A stretch of 64,000 bases of DNA from Lysobacter sp. KIS68-7 (GTDB lineage Bacteria > Pseudomonadota > Gammaproteobacteria > Xanthomonadales > Xanthomonadaceae): contig NZ_CP089925.1 of assembly GCF_021284745.1 (NCBI RefSeq), positions 2,975,001 to 3,039,000 of the forward strand, read 5' to 3'. Each line of letters opens with the position of its first letter. Positions within the stretch are counted from its first letter, which is position 1. The position numbers and the translations under genes are program-made. This document shows, in pieces, positions 34,288 through 43,950 of this stretch. The notes beneath the pieces are model-generated. The model had not been told where the DNA came from and ran no database searches. It was given only the letters and a program-made list of their open reading frames with translations.

Positions 34288-34911
34288 GACTCAATGAACT
34301 GCAGCGGATGCTGGGGCTAGATGGTCACTTGAGTCCAAATTGTCGCTTCTTGGTAAGCATGTTCGGCGCGATTCTTTGGAAGGCTTTGGTCCCCGAGCGC
34401 GCGTTAGTCGGAATGTCCGGCTCTGACTTCGGACTGGCCGCCCCGAAGGGAACTCTTGACGCGTCCCTGCATCAGGGAGACGGTGCCGCGGGCACCCACT
34501 CGTAGCCATTCCCTGCCCGTCTCAGGGAGCCGATCCCCGGGAAGTCCCTTTCCTGCACCGCTGGGTCCCACAATGAAGAGCACGCCAGGACTGTCCAGAG
34601 CGACGCGCGCCGCACCACCCGTCGTCCCGCTCGGTGGACGCTGAACAACTGCAGGTCGAGCACGCATCCCCCGATACATTGCTGCGCGCCCGTCAGTGCA
34701 ATGACATCGACGGGCGGTGAAACCGCGATGTCACTCATCTGACATGATCTTCAGCTTGCTCGGTATCGGGGTTCCCCGATGGCAGTCGGGCTGCGTTTGC
34801 GAAAATCGGGCATACCATCAGCGTTGGTCATGCAGTCCGCAACATGAGTGTTTTTCGATTTTGCTCGATTCGCCCCCTCGCTGCACGCACGATGCTTCGC
34901 CGGCGACGTTG
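34288..34911. other. Gene-free stretch
   Basis: No supported gene. A minus-strand frame (34404-34679) contains GPSGAGKG, which looks like a P-loop, but the flanking residues are not an ATPase. It may be a decayed fragment. A degenerate REP-like half-site is at 34413. Confidence 0.5.
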
Positions 34912-35541
34912 ATGCTTGGGGCTCGAAGCAGGCTGCTGGAGGCTGGCGTGCTGTCGCTGCTCGCCGAAGTCCCCCAACTCGTCCTCGTTGCAGGCGCGCA
35001 CGATCCGGCCGGGGTCATCGATTCGGTTATGCGCTACAAGCCGGACGTGCTCTTGCTCGACCACGAGATGACCTCCGATGTCCATGCGTTGGCCAGGAGG
35101 AATGAAATCGACTTCTCCGCATCCGGACCACGAGTCCTGCTCATCTCGGCACGGCACCACCCCGCCACGGAATCAAGCTGTGCGGATGACCGTGTTTGCG
35201 GCTTCGTGCGGGAGCAGTCGCCCTTGGCGCAGATCCACTCGGCTTTGCGGATGGTTGGCGCATGCAGTGCCCCCCGCCTTTGGCAAGGTCCGTGCGGCAG
35301 TTTTCCGCTGATAGATTCGATCGCGCTGTCCAGGCTGGGCTTGTCCGATCGCGAGTATCACGTGTTCGATCGCATCGGCCGCGGGCAAGGCACGCAGCAC
35401 ATCGCGATCGAACTGGGCTTGAGCGTGAAGACCGTCGAAACGCATCGGGAAAGCATCAAGCACAAGCTTCGACTCGAATCGGCGTCGGCATTGGCGGATC
35501 CGCCGGAAGCTGGCGGCGTGGCGATTACACCGGGGCCGTGA
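34912..35541 (+). CDS. LuxR/NarL-type regulator with a degenerate receiver domain
   Basis: A 209-aa protein. Residues about 1-110 resemble a response-regulator receiver (LLEAGVLSLLAEVPQLVLVA, then DVLLLDHEM with the candidate phospho-Asp). The usual N-terminal acidic pair is not evident (LGARSRLLEAG instead of a DDH-type start), so phosphorylation is doubtful. Residues about 135-195 are a good LuxR helix-turn-helix (LSDREYHVFDRIGRGQGTQH, LSVKTVETHRESIKHKL). Start uncertain. It precedes the EAL gene by 33 bases, so both may act in one signalling unit. Confidence 0.78.
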   Translation: MLGARSRLLEAGVLSLLAEVPQLVLVAGAHDPAGVIDSVMRYKPDVLLLDHEMTSDVHALARRNEIDFSASGPRVLLISARHHPATESSCADDRVCGFVREQSPLAQIHSALRMVGACSAPRLWQGPCGSFPLIDSIALSRLGLSDREYHVFDRIGRGQGTQHIAIELGLSVKTVETHRESIKHKLRLESASALADPPEAGGVAITPGP

Positions 35542-35574
35542 AGCCGCTGAGGTAGCTCACCAAGGGCGTGGCGT

Positions 35575-37140
35575 ATGCTGCCGCGCATGGGCAAGCACTG
35601 GCCCTACGTCCTGTTGGCCGCCGTGGTCCTGCTCGCCCCTTTGGCTGGCAGTTGGTATGCCGCGCGTCAATGGAGCCGTGACGCCGAGTTCGAGCAGACG
35701 CACCTCATGGCGCTGTCCGTGCTGCGCCGCTCGGAATCCGTGGCGTCGCAAGCCGAGGCCGCCGCCGACCACCTGCTGGCAGTGCGCGGCTCGCAGCCAT
35801 GTTCGCCCGCCAATCTGGAAGTGATGCGGCAGATCGACCTGGGGTCGAGCCAGTTGCTGGCCGTGGGCTACGTGGAAGGCGATCGCCTGCTGTGTTCTTC
35901 CCTTGGCGTGCATGACCCACCCATTTCCCTCGGACCGCCGCGTTACATCAACGCCCTCGGCCTGGAACTGCGAACCGCATTGCACTTGCCGCTCGCGCCG
36001 GGAAGCACGCGCGTGGTTGGCGTGCGCAAGGGCACAGCGGTGGTGCTCGCGCCGGAACTGATCACCGAGCTTTACCCCGACATGCACAACATCATCGTCG
36101 GTGTCGCCACCGGCACCGGCTTGCCAATTGCCGGACGCGGCGCGTTCGCGCCACGGTGGCTCCGTCGCCTCGGCCGGGCGAACTCAATGTCATTCGTCGA
36201 CGGTGCGAGCGTCGTGTCGCTTCAACGCTCGTCGCGTTTCGACCTCGTCACCTACGTCGCAGTCCCGACAGGATTCATCCGACAGCGGGCCGATGCCCTG
36301 TTCGCCAATTTGTTGCCGCCGGCACTGCTAGTCGGGGCATTCTCATGCTTCGCCGTGCTCTGGCGCGCACGTGAGCAGCGCGCTCTGCCTGCCGTGATCC
36401 GTTCGGCGCTGCGGCACGGCGAGTTCTACCTGACCTACCAACCCATCGTCGAACTCGCGACGGGACGCTGGGTTGGCGCGGAAGCCCTGATCCGCTGGAA
36501 ACGACCGGACGGCAGCATGGTGCGGCCCGATGTGTTCATCCCCGTCGCGGAGGACGCCGGTTTGATTTCGCTTGTGTCCTGCCGCGTGCTTGAACTCCTC
36601 GCCATCGACGCGCCCGCGATTGTTGCGATACGGCCGGCCTTTCGCTTCAGCGTCAACCTTTCGCAAGACGACCTCATCGATCCGTCGACCGTCGATCACC
36701 TCAGGACTCTGCTGGCCTCCGGCCTGAAGCCGAGCAACCTGACCGTCGAGGCAACCGAGCGCGGGGTCATGGAAAAGGAAGCCGCCACGCGCGTGCTGAA
36801 ACAAATCCGTTCGCTCGGCATGCGCGTGGCGATCGACGACTTCGGCACCGGCTACGCCAACCTCGCGTACTTGCAGAACTTCGAGGTCGACGCAATCAAG
36901 ATCGACAAGGCGTTCGTCGACACCATCGGCACCGGGGCCGTCACCGCGCAAGTCGCCGTGCTCATCATCGACATGGGCAGGACGCTCTCGCTCGACCTGG
37001 TGGCCGAGGGCGTGGAGCACGCCCATCAGGCCGATTTCCTTCGGGACAACGGCGTACGTTATGCGCAAGGCTGGCTGTTCGCACGCGCGATGCGTGCCGA
37101 AGGATTGTGCGCGGAACTAACGGCGGGAGCCGGCGCGTAA
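35575..37140 (+). CDS. CSS-motif sensor with EAL cyclic-di-GMP phosphodiesterase domain
   Basis: A 521-aa inner-membrane protein. TM1 (residues about 8-30), periplasmic CSS domain (about 31-235) with its cysteines in the SQPCSPAN and RLLCSSLG segments, TM2 (about 240-262), and EAL domain (about 265-515) with EALIRW, NLSQDDL, EATERG, DDFGTGYANL, IKIDK and AEGVE all present, so it is probably active. In known CSS-EAL proteins (PdeC/PdeN), DsbA-type oxidation of the cysteines restrains degradation of c-di-GMP. Confidence 0.9.
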   Translation: MLPRMGKHWPYVLLAAVVLLAPLAGSWYAARQWSRDAEFEQTHLMALSVLRRSESVASQAEAAADHLLAVRGSQPCSPANLEVMRQIDLGSSQLLAVGYVEGDRLLCSSLGVHDPPISLGPPRYINALGLELRTALHLPLAPGSTRVVGVRKGTAVVLAPELITELYPDMHNIIVGVATGTGLPIAGRGAFAPRWLRRLGRANSMSFVDGASVVSLQRSSRFDLVTYVAVPTGFIRQRADALFANLLPPALLVGAFSCFAVLWRAREQRALPAVIRSALRHGEFYLTYQPIVELATGRWVGAEALIRWKRPDGSMVRPDVFIPVAEDAGLISLVSCRVLELLAIDAPAIVAIRPAFRFSVNLSQDDLIDPSTVDHLRTLLASGLKPSNLTVEATERGVMEKEAATRVLKQIRSLGMRVAIDDFGTGYANLAYLQNFEVDAIKIDKAFVDTIGTGAVTAQVAVLIIDMGRTLSLDLVAEGVEHAHQADFLRDNGVRYAQGWLFARAMRAEGLCAELTAGAGA

Positions 37141-37142
37141 GA

Positions 37143-37646
37143 TCATTTGACCAAGGGCAGCATGTCCGTTTCCTCGAAGCGCAGCCTCGCGCGCAGCTTG
37201 GCCTCGATCTGCACGTAGAGCGCCGCCTGCACCGGCGACGTCGCCTCGCTTGCATACCGATACGTGTGCTTCAGCAGCGCGACCTCGTCCTTTTCAATGT
37301 CGAAGACCTCACGCGCGAGCGCGTTGGCGGTCTTGTCGTTCAAGCTGCCCTGATTGAAGGCACGCGCATACGATAGGATGTTCTCGATACGCCGGCGATT
37401 GAGTTCACGCAGGGCGAGCTGGTGTTCGTCGTAGATCGGCCAGAACTGCTCGGCCTGCTCCGGAGTGAGCGCCAGTTCGTTTTTAACGAACTTTCGCTTT
37501 TCCGGTTGGGTTTGGTTCTGCATTTCCTGGGCTTGCGCCAGGACCTTGGCTTCGTCGAGGGTGGGATTGGGGAGATTGCCCGCCATGAGCGGGGACGTCA
37601 CGGCCAGAGTTGCGGCAAGAATCAAAGCACGGGTGTTCAAGTACAT
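37143..37646 (-). CDS. Spy-like / LTxxQ periplasmic protein
   Basis: A 167-aa exported helical protein: signal peptide residues 1-22 (ending LMA), then helices KFVKNELALTPEQAEQFWPI and RRRIENILSYARAFNQG, with the LTPEQ segment of Spy/CpxP-type chaperones. Stop 2 bases from the end of the convergent EAL gene. It lies last in the efflux-LpxR-TetR gene string (49 bases after TetR). ATG 37646 has AGGAT upstream. Confidence 0.75.
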   Translation of the reverse strand: MYLNTRALILAATLAVTSPLMAGNLPNPTLDEAKVLAQAQEMQNQTQPEKRKFVKNELALTPEQAEQFWPIYDEHQLALRELNRRRIENILSYARAFNQGSLNDKTANALAREVFDIEKDEVALLKHTYRYASEATSPVQAALYVQIEAKLRARLRFEETDMLPLVK

Positions 37647-37695
37647 ACGAAATATCCTGTTGTGTTGGGCTATGAAAATGATGGCGCACGTTCCG

Positions 37696-38325
37696 TCAGC
37701 GGGCGTGGCCTTTGATGAACACCTGCACGGCGCCGCGCAGGTGCGCATCATCGATTGGGCCAAAGGCCAGGCCGCTGCATCGCGACCGGAGCGCCTCGGG
37801 ACCCACGATGAGTGCGAAGAAAAATGACGTTGCGGAGCTGACGTCTTCCAAGGCCAGAACGCCAAGGTCCGTCTCGTGACGGAGAAAGTCGTCGATGGCC
37901 ACGAGATAGGGCATGACCGCCCTCCCCCGAATGTGCTCCCGCAGCGGAGTCGAGAGATCGGACGCCAGTGCGCGCCGAATCAAATCGTAGTTCGCGCTTG
38001 AAAGCAGTCGGCTCGTGCGCTTTGCGACGACGAGCAGTCGCTCTTCGATCGAGCCCGTGACGCCCGACGTCAGTTCCGATGCGCGCGGGAGTTGCGCGAG
38101 CACGTGGTCGAGCGCAGCCTTGAACAGATCCTCCTTGGTGCGGAAGCTGCGGTAGATCGTCGTTTTTGAAATGCCGATCTTCCTCGCCAGTTCGTCCATT
38201 GCGATGCCGTCGACGCCCCGGCTTGCAAAGCACGCCTGGGCGGCGAGCAGGATGCGCCGCTCGACGTCGAGGGTCCTTGGCCTGCCCCGGGGGCGCGTGG
38301 CCAGTGACTGCATCGGTCGGCTCAT
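37696..38325 (-). CDS. TetR-family regulator of the efflux operon
   Basis: A 209-aa protein with N-terminal helix-turn-helix (residues about 22-68: ILLAAQACFASRGVDGIAMD, ISKTTIYRSFRTKEDLF) and a C-terminal domain of the AefR/TetR_C type. Its ATG overlaps the stop of the preceding 58-aa gene (ATGA). Position near the end of an RND efflux operon suggests that it controls the operon, either alone or alongside the triple-repeat activator described elsewhere. Confidence 0.87.
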   Translation of the reverse strand: MSRPMQSLATRPRGRPRTLDVERRILLAAQACFASRGVDGIAMDELARKIGISKTTIYRSFRTKEDLFKAALDHVLAQLPRASELTSGVTGSIEERLLVVAKRTSRLLSSANYDLIRRALASDLSTPLREHIRGRAVMPYLVAIDDFLRHETDLGVLALEDVSSATSFFFALIVGPEALRSRCSGLAFGPIDDAHLRGAVQVFIKGHAR

Positions 38326-38498
38326 CGGGCTTCTGCGGGCCCGCGAAGGGCCTTCCAGAGTTCTTCGATCGAGCGGAAAGGCGTCGACTCTCCGGACTCG
38401 ACGTCTTCGACCACGCCGGCCAGACCCTCGGCATTGTTCCGGTAGATCCGAACGACACTCGAACGCACGAGCGGTTGATTCAGGGGGATTTGATTCAT
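38322..38498 (-). CDS. 58-aa small protein between LpxR and TetR
   Basis: A short frame found by hand: start MNQIPLNQPLVRSSVVRIYR, then AEGLAGVVEDVESGESTPFR and a final IEELWKALRGPAEAR helix. It starts 16 bases after the LpxR stop, and its TGA overlaps the TetR ATG by 4 bases, so it is very likely translated. Composition (IYRNNAEGLAGVVED, then a SIEELWKALR helix) resembles the small-protein type at 56658-56852 (VVKVRNDATPDAMCGRVE, then LELVELI). Confidence 0.72.
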   Translation of the reverse strand: MNQIPLNQPLVRSSVVRIYRNNAEGLAGVVEDVESGESTPFRSIEELWKALRGPAEAR

Positions 38499-38514
38499 GG
38501 CATCTGCTCTTCGA

Positions 38515-39558
38515 TCATCGGATCCACGAGACGCTCAGGTTCGCGAACTCCGCACCTTTGTCCTGGCCGTCGAAGGCCTTGGTGGAATAGTTCGTCGAAA
38601 GACTCACGGCGAACCTGCCGCGACGCACGGATGCACCGACCGAAACGTTGCCCACGAAGGGACGCGTATCCACGGATCGGCTGTCGTGGAAGACCGTGCC
38701 GTCCAGCGGCAGGTAATGAGCGACTGCGTGACCGCCAACGCCACCGAAGAACGACACGGACCAGCGATCGGTCGGCGCAACACCGACGGTGGATGCGGCA
38801 CTCAGGCCTTCGCGCAGGGACGTTCCTCCCAGCGCGTTGACGAGATTCCAGCCCACCTCGCCGTACATGCCGGCCCCGACACCGGTGAAATAGGTGCCAA
38901 GACCGACGTTGGCGACCGGGACCAGGCGCCATTGCGCGGATTCACCGACACGGCCCTGCTTCCACAAGTGCGCCGTGGTGAAGCCGACATTGATGATCGG
39001 CTCCTCCGGCAACTGCGTATGCCAACCCATGGGCTCGTCGGCACCGATGGCCTTGTGGAACTTGCGCTGGGTGCTCGCAGCGCCGGACGCATCGCCGGTG
39101 ACGCCGAGTTGGAGTTCCCACGCGTTGGTCCAGCGCTCGGAACGCGCGTAGAGCACGTTGTCGACGTAAAGAACGCCCGCGTAAGGCTGGTCGCTCAGCG
39201 GTGGGTCGGAGAGCGTGATGTCGGTGGGGGTATGCATCTCCTGGGCAATCGTCCAGGACGCATAGGTCTTGTAACCCGCGTCACCGACGAACGGGAGGAA
39301 ATCCCAGAACCGTCCCCATTGGCGGACGAACGCCTTGTCGTCGTAGGCATCCAGGTCACCCGAGACCCACGTGGCGCCAAGCCCGTTGGTGTAAGCGTTG
39401 TCGGATCCGGTCAACACATCGTTTTCGACAGCGAGCGTGAGCGCACCGCCTGGGTTTGCCGCGTCCGCCGGAGTCGAGACTCCGGCGGCGCACAGCGAGG
39501 ACACCATCAACAACCCCGGCACCATGTTGCGCAGGCGTTTTTTCGTACGGCGGTTCAT
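38515..39558 (-). CDS. lpxR: Lipid A deacylase LpxR family outer-membrane protein
   Basis: A 347-aa outer-membrane beta-barrel: signal peptide (residues 1-34, ending ADA), then LpxR landmarks at the mature N-terminus (LAVENDVLTGSDNAYTNGL, with the Asn, Asp and Asn that form the calcium and active site) and SDQPYAGVLY. The barrel ends SVSWIR. LpxR removes the 3'-acyloxyacyl chain of lipid A. Its ATG overlaps the RND pump stop (ATGA), which puts lipid-A remodelling in the same transcript as drug efflux. Confidence 0.87.
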   Translation of the reverse strand: MNRRTKKRLRNMVPGLLMVSSLCAAGVSTPADAANPGGALTLAVENDVLTGSDNAYTNGLGATWVSGDLDAYDDKAFVRQWGRFWDFLPFVGDAGYKTYASWTIAQEMHTPTDITLSDPPLSDQPYAGVLYVDNVLYARSERWTNAWELQLGVTGDASGAASTQRKFHKAIGADEPMGWHTQLPEEPIINVGFTTAHLWKQGRVGESAQWRLVPVANVGLGTYFTGVGAGMYGEVGWNLVNALGGTSLREGLSAASTVGVAPTDRWSVSFFGGVGGHAVAHYLPLDGTVFHDSRSVDTRPFVGNVSVGASVRRGRFAVSLSTNYSTKAFDGQDKGAEFANLSVSWIR

Positions 39559-42500
39559 GAGGCCTCCATTGCGAGCGCACCGGCAACACCGTCGGTCGAC
39601 TCGGCTTCGCGCCGCAGTCCAAACCACGCGGCATACAGGGCCGGTACGAAGAAGATCGTCAGCACGGTGGCGACGGTGAGGCCGCCCATGATCGCGATCG
39701 CCATCGGGCCCCAGAACACACTGCGCGTCAGCGGAACCATGGCGAGCACAGTGGCGGCCGCGGTAAGCACGACAGGTCGTGCACGTTGCACGGCGGCCTC
39801 GACCACGGCACTCCAGCGGTCGCGTCCGGCGGCGATCTCCGCGCGAATCTGGTCCACGAGGATCACCGCGTTGCGCATGATCATGCCGGACAGCGCAATG
39901 ACGCCGAGGATCGCGACGAAGCCCAGCGGCGCCTGGCACACCAGCAATGCTGCGACCACGCCGATCAGGCCGAGCGGCGCCGTGAGGAACACCATCGTCA
40001 TCAGCGAGAAGCTCTGGAGCTGCAGCATGAGGATCAGCAGGATCACGACCAGCATCACGGGGGCGACGGCCATCAACGCGGCATTCGCCTTGTCGCTCTC
40101 CTCGACCGCACCACCGACGTCGATGCGGTAGCCCGACGGCAGCTTCGCTTCGATGTCCTTCAGGTTGGGACGGATCGCCTGCGTCACGGAGACGCCCTGC
40201 TGGCCGTCCTTGACGTCGGCCTTGACGGTAATGGCCATGTCACGATTGCGCCGCCACAACACTGGCTCTTCGAGGCCGTCGACGATGCGGGCCACCTGCG
40301 CCAGCGGCACCGTCGACCCATCGCGTGCATACAGGTTCACGCTCTTGAGGGCTTCGATGTTGAGCCGCTCGCTCGGGACCGCACGCGCGTCGATGTCGAT
40401 CAACTCCTCGCCCTCGCGTAGTTGCGAAAGCGTGGCGCCGTTGGTCAGGGTCTGCGTAAGCATCGAGACATCCGACGGCGACAGGCCCAGCGCGCGCACC
40501 TTGTCCTGGTCCAGCTCGAGGCGCATCGTGCGCACGGGGTCGTTCCAGTCGAGCTGCACGTCGCGGACGTTCGGATTGGCGCGCACGACGCTCTCCACCT
40601 GGCGCGCGATGCGGCGCACGACCTGGGTGTCGGGGCCGACGATGCGGAACTGCACCGGGAATCCGACGGGCGGGCCGAGTTCGAGTCGGGTCACGCGGAC
40701 CCATGCCTCGGGGAACTTCTCCTCGGCCAGGGCCATCAGCCGCGTCCGCACGCGTTCACGCGCTTCGAGGTCGCGCGTCATCACGACGAACTGCGCGTAG
40801 CCGGGATTCGGGAGTTCCGGATTCAGCGACAGGTAGAAGCGCGGCGCGCCCGCACCCGTGTACGCGGTGTAGAAGCGCACGTCCTTGTCGTGTGAGAGCA
40901 CCGATTCCAGACGCTTGACCTGTTCGGTCGTGGCCGCAAAGGAGGAACCTTCCTTGGATCGCACATCGACGATCAACTCCGGGCGTGTGCTGTTCGGGAA
41001 GAACTGCTGCGGCACCAGCTTCATGCAGCCCAGGGCCACCACCATGGCCGCAGCCGTGACGCCGATCACCCACCAACGCTTCGCGATCGCGGCGTCGATC
41101 CAGCCACGCAGGCGACGATAGCCCTTGGTCTGGTAAGGGTCCGCACCTTCGTGGTGCTTGCCCAGTTCCTTCGGCAACATCTTGACGGCGAGGTACGGCG
41201 TGAAGATGCCGGAGACGATCCAGGAGACCACGACGGCAATGCCGACGATCCAGAAGATGCCGCCCGCATATTCACCCGTCGTCGACTTCGAGAAGCCCAC
41301 CGGCATGAACGCCGCCACGGTGATCAAAGCGCCGCTCAGGCGCGGCATGGCTGTCGCCGAATAGGAGAAGGCGGCCGCCTTGGTGCGGTCCCAGCCGGTT
41401 TCCATCTTCGAGATCATCATTTCGAGCGCGATGATCGAGTCGTCGACCAACAGGCCGAGCGCGATGATCAGCGAACCCAGCGAGATTCGTTCGAGGTTCC
41501 AACCCAGGGCCATCATCGCAATCGCGACCACGCTGAGCACCAGCGGCACCGACAACGCGACGACGATGCCCGTCCGCCAACCAAGGCTCAGCAGGCTCAC
41601 GACGATGACGATGACTAGCGCCTCGATCAGCGATCGCTCGAAGTCCCAGACCGCTTCGCTCACCGTCGTCGGCTGGTCGGCCACGCGCTCGAGCTCGACA
41701 CCGTAAGTCAACTCTTTCTGGATTCCGTTGACGGCGAGTTCGACGGCCTTGCCCATCTGGACGACGTTGCCGTCATTGGTCATGACCACGCCGATCATCA
41801 GCACGGGCTGTCCGTTGTGGCGCACCGTGTAGGTCGGCGGATCCTGGTAACCGCGCTTCACCGTGGTGAAGTCACCGAGGCGGATCAGGCGGCCGCCCGC
41901 GGAAATGGGCACGTTGCGAATGTCGTCGAGGCTGGTGAACTGGCCGCTCGTGCGCACGTACACGCGGTCGCCGGTGGTATCGACCGATCCGGCGGGGACC
42001 ATGCCGTTCTGGCTCTGCAGGCTTTCGGCGATCTGCTGCGGCGTTACCCCGAGTGCCGCGAGGCGCTCGTTGGAGAACTCGATGTACACGCGTTCGGGTT
42101 GCTTGCCGATGATGTCGATCTTCTTGACCATGGGCACGTGCAGCAAACGGCGCTTGACGATCTCCGCCGTGTCGGACACGCCCGCGAGGTCGTAGCCATC
42201 GCCCTTGACGGCGTACATCAGGCTGTAGACGTCGCCGTACTCGTCGTTGATCACCGGGCCGACGACGCCTGCCGGCAACTCGCTTCGGATGTCCTCCAGC
42301 TTCTTGCGTGCCTGGTACCAGGCTTCGCGCTGGTCTTCCTTCGACGTACCGCCCTTCACCGTGAGGGTCATGCCGCCGTAGCCCTGGCGGGCGAACGTCA
42401 CGACCTTCTCGAAGTGATCGAGCTGTTCGAACTTCTTCTCCATGCGATTCAGGACTTCGTCCTGCACCTGCTGCGAGGTCGCACCGGGCCAGGCCACCAT

Positions 42501-42650
42501 CGCCGTCATCGAGGGCACGGAGAAGTTCGGATCTTCGAGCTGTCCCAGGCGCGGGAATCCAAGGACACCCGCGACGCTGATGATGAGGATCAGGAAGAGG
42601 ACGAGCGAACGGTGTTCCAGGGCCCACTGCGTGAGGTTGAACGACTTCAT
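39555..42650 (-). CDS. RND-family efflux pump permease
   Basis: A 1031-aa inner-membrane transporter with 12 helices and two large periplasmic loops. The proton-relay pair is visible in GLLVDDSIIALEM (TM4), with a further charged helix motif in the second half. Sequence is nearest to the ACR_tran subgroup of broad-substrate transporters rather than the heavy-metal CzcA type. Overlaps the adaptor and LpxR genes by 4 bases on each side. Confidence 0.93.
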   Translation of the reverse strand: MKSFNLTQWALEHRSLVLFLILIISVAGVLGFPRLGQLEDPNFSVPSMTAMVAWPGATSQQVQDEVLNRMEKKFEQLDHFEKVVTFARQGYGGMTLTVKGGTSKEDQREAWYQARKKLEDIRSELPAGVVGPVINDEYGDVYSLMYAVKGDGYDLAGVSDTAEIVKRRLLHVPMVKKIDIIGKQPERVYIEFSNERLAALGVTPQQIAESLQSQNGMVPAGSVDTTGDRVYVRTSGQFTSLDDIRNVPISAGGRLIRLGDFTTVKRGYQDPPTYTVRHNGQPVLMIGVVMTNDGNVVQMGKAVELAVNGIQKELTYGVELERVADQPTTVSEAVWDFERSLIEALVIVIVVSLLSLGWRTGIVVALSVPLVLSVVAIAMMALGWNLERISLGSLIIALGLLVDDSIIALEMMISKMETGWDRTKAAAFSYSATAMPRLSGALITVAAFMPVGFSKSTTGEYAGGIFWIVGIAVVVSWIVSGIFTPYLAVKMLPKELGKHHEGADPYQTKGYRRLRGWIDAAIAKRWWVIGVTAAAMVVALGCMKLVPQQFFPNSTRPELIVDVRSKEGSSFAATTEQVKRLESVLSHDKDVRFYTAYTGAGAPRFYLSLNPELPNPGYAQFVVMTRDLEARERVRTRLMALAEEKFPEAWVRVTRLELGPPVGFPVQFRIVGPDTQVVRRIARQVESVVRANPNVRDVQLDWNDPVRTMRLELDQDKVRALGLSPSDVSMLTQTLTNGATLSQLREGEELIDIDARAVPSERLNIEALKSVNLYARDGSTVPLAQVARIVDGLEEPVLWRRNRDMAITVKADVKDGQQGVSVTQAIRPNLKDIEAKLPSGYRIDVGGAVEESDKANAALMAVAPVMLVVILLILMLQLQSFSLMTMVFLTAPLGLIGVVAALLVCQAPLGFVAILGVIALSGMIMRNAVILVDQIRAEIAAGRDRWSAVVEAAVQRARPVVLTAAATVLAMVPLTRSVFWGPMAIAIMGGLTVATVLTIFFVPALYAAWFGLRREAESTDGVAGALAMEAS

Positions 42651-43765
42651 GGCGCACCTGCCTGCGCGCGCGCGGGCGAAGCGACCTGCTCGTCCGGTAC
42701 CGCAACGACCAGGCCGGGCGCCATCTTGTGGACGCCCGCGGTCACCACGATCGTGCCTTCCCTGGGACCGGCGACCAGCACGGCGTCATTGCGATACCCG
42801 CGCACGGCCACCGGCATGAGTTCGACGCGCGCCGTCGCCTTGCCGCCCATCGGAAGCGCGGCCCAGACGGCAGGCTTGCCGTTGCGCTGCGTCAGCGCGG
42901 TGGCCGGGACCGACGCCGCGGGCGCTTCGGCGCCGACGCGTTCGGCCACCAGCGTCGCACTGGCGCCCAGCGGCAGGCGTCGCGCCTGCGTCGGCTTCAG
43001 GCGCGCGCGATACGTGCGCGTCTGTGCTGCGGCCTGCGCGGCGATCTCGCGGAGTTCGACGGCGAACGTTTCGCCGGATGCGCTGGCGAGGAATGCCTGG
43101 AAGCGCGACTGCTTGAACTGTTCGAGGCGTTCTTCCGGCACGTCGACGACGAACTCCGGTTCGGCATCGTCGGCGATGGCGACCACCGGCTGGCCGGCGG
43201 CGACCACCTGCCCCATTTCGACGCGCACGTTCGTCACCACGCCATCCTGCGACGCGCGCAGCACGGTGTAGCCCACCTGGTTCTGCGCGAGCTCGAACGT
43301 ACGGGACTGCGCCTTGGCGGCGGCCGAGGCGGTATCGAACGCGTTCTTCGCGTGTTCTTCGTCCGAGGCGCTCACCGAGCCGTCGCCCTTCAGCGCCTGC
43401 ATGCGCTTCCAGTCGGACTCGGCCTGGCGGAAGCGCGCATCGGCCGCTTCGAGCTGGCGCTGCGCGCCATCGGCCGAGAGACGGTAATCGTCGGCGTCGA
43501 TGACGGCGAGCACGTCGCCTTTGCGCACGGACTGGCCGAGCTCGACGCGGCGCGCGACGACCTTGCCGCCGACCTGGAAGGCCTGGTCGACCTCATGGCG
43601 TGCCTGCACGACGGCGAAGTAGCGGTTGGTGTCGCGGGTCTGGTCGTAGTGGACCCGGGCCCAGCGGATGGGGCGATGCACTTCGGCCGGCTTGTCGGAG
43701 GAACAACCCGACAGCAGCGAGAGGAAGGCGAAGGCCACGGGGGCAGCGACGATGGCGGTTTTCAC
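42647..43765 (-). CDS. RND periplasmic adaptor (membrane-fusion lipoprotein)
   Basis: A 372-aa protein. Lipobox LLSGC (Cys about residue 21), biotinyl-lipoyl halves (VGGKVVARRVELGQSVRKGD, and VLRASQDGVVTNVRVEMGQV), coiled-coil hairpin (residues about 100-165) and beta-barrel C-terminus. Connects the pump to the outer-membrane factor. ATGA overlaps with both neighbours. Confidence 0.92.
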   Translation of the reverse strand: MKTAIVAAPVAFAFLSLLSGCSSDKPAEVHRPIRWARVHYDQTRDTNRYFAVVQARHEVDQAFQVGGKVVARRVELGQSVRKGDVLAVIDADDYRLSADGAQRQLEAADARFRQAESDWKRMQALKGDGSVSASDEEHAKNAFDTASAAAKAQSRTFELAQNQVGYTVLRASQDGVVTNVRVEMGQVVAAGQPVVAIADDAEPEFVVDVPEERLEQFKQSRFQAFLASASGETFAVELREIAAQAAAQTRTYRARLKPTQARRLPLGASATLVAERVGAEAPAASVPATALTQRNGKPAVWAALPMGGKATARVELMPVAVRGYRNDAVLVAGPREGTIVVTAGVHKMAPGLVVAVPDEQVASPARAQAGAP

Positions 43766-43950
43766 GAACGAACCTCGTTGGCAGTTTGGGTTTGGCTGGT
43801 TGGGGCGGGCATGACGAGCGCTTCGAAGAACAGGACGGTGTCGATCAGTTCGTCTAGCTGGCTCTCGCCGTGGTACGTCCCGGCGTCATCGGACGCGCAG
43901 GCCGACAGCACGGACAGCGCGATGCATGCAGCAGCGATGGCGAACTTCAT
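43762..43950 (-). CDS. 62-aa small lipoprotein in the efflux operon
   Basis: MKFAIAAACIALSVLSAC signal with lipobox LSAC (Cys 18), then a short acidic mature peptide (about 44 residues, QLDELIDTVLFFEALVM helix). Overlaps the outer-membrane factor stop and the adaptor ATG by 4 bases each. Not part of usual RND operons. Function unknown. Confidence 0.72.
   Translation of the reverse strand: MKFAIAAACIALSVLSACASDDAGTYHGESQLDELIDTVLFFEALVMPAPTSQTQTANEVRS

Noticed and set aside
34404-34679. ATPase fragment with GPSGAGKG
   Set aside because: The P-loop-like octamer is isolated, with no Walker B or fold around it, and the frame has no start site. Kept only as a note on the gene-free stretch.
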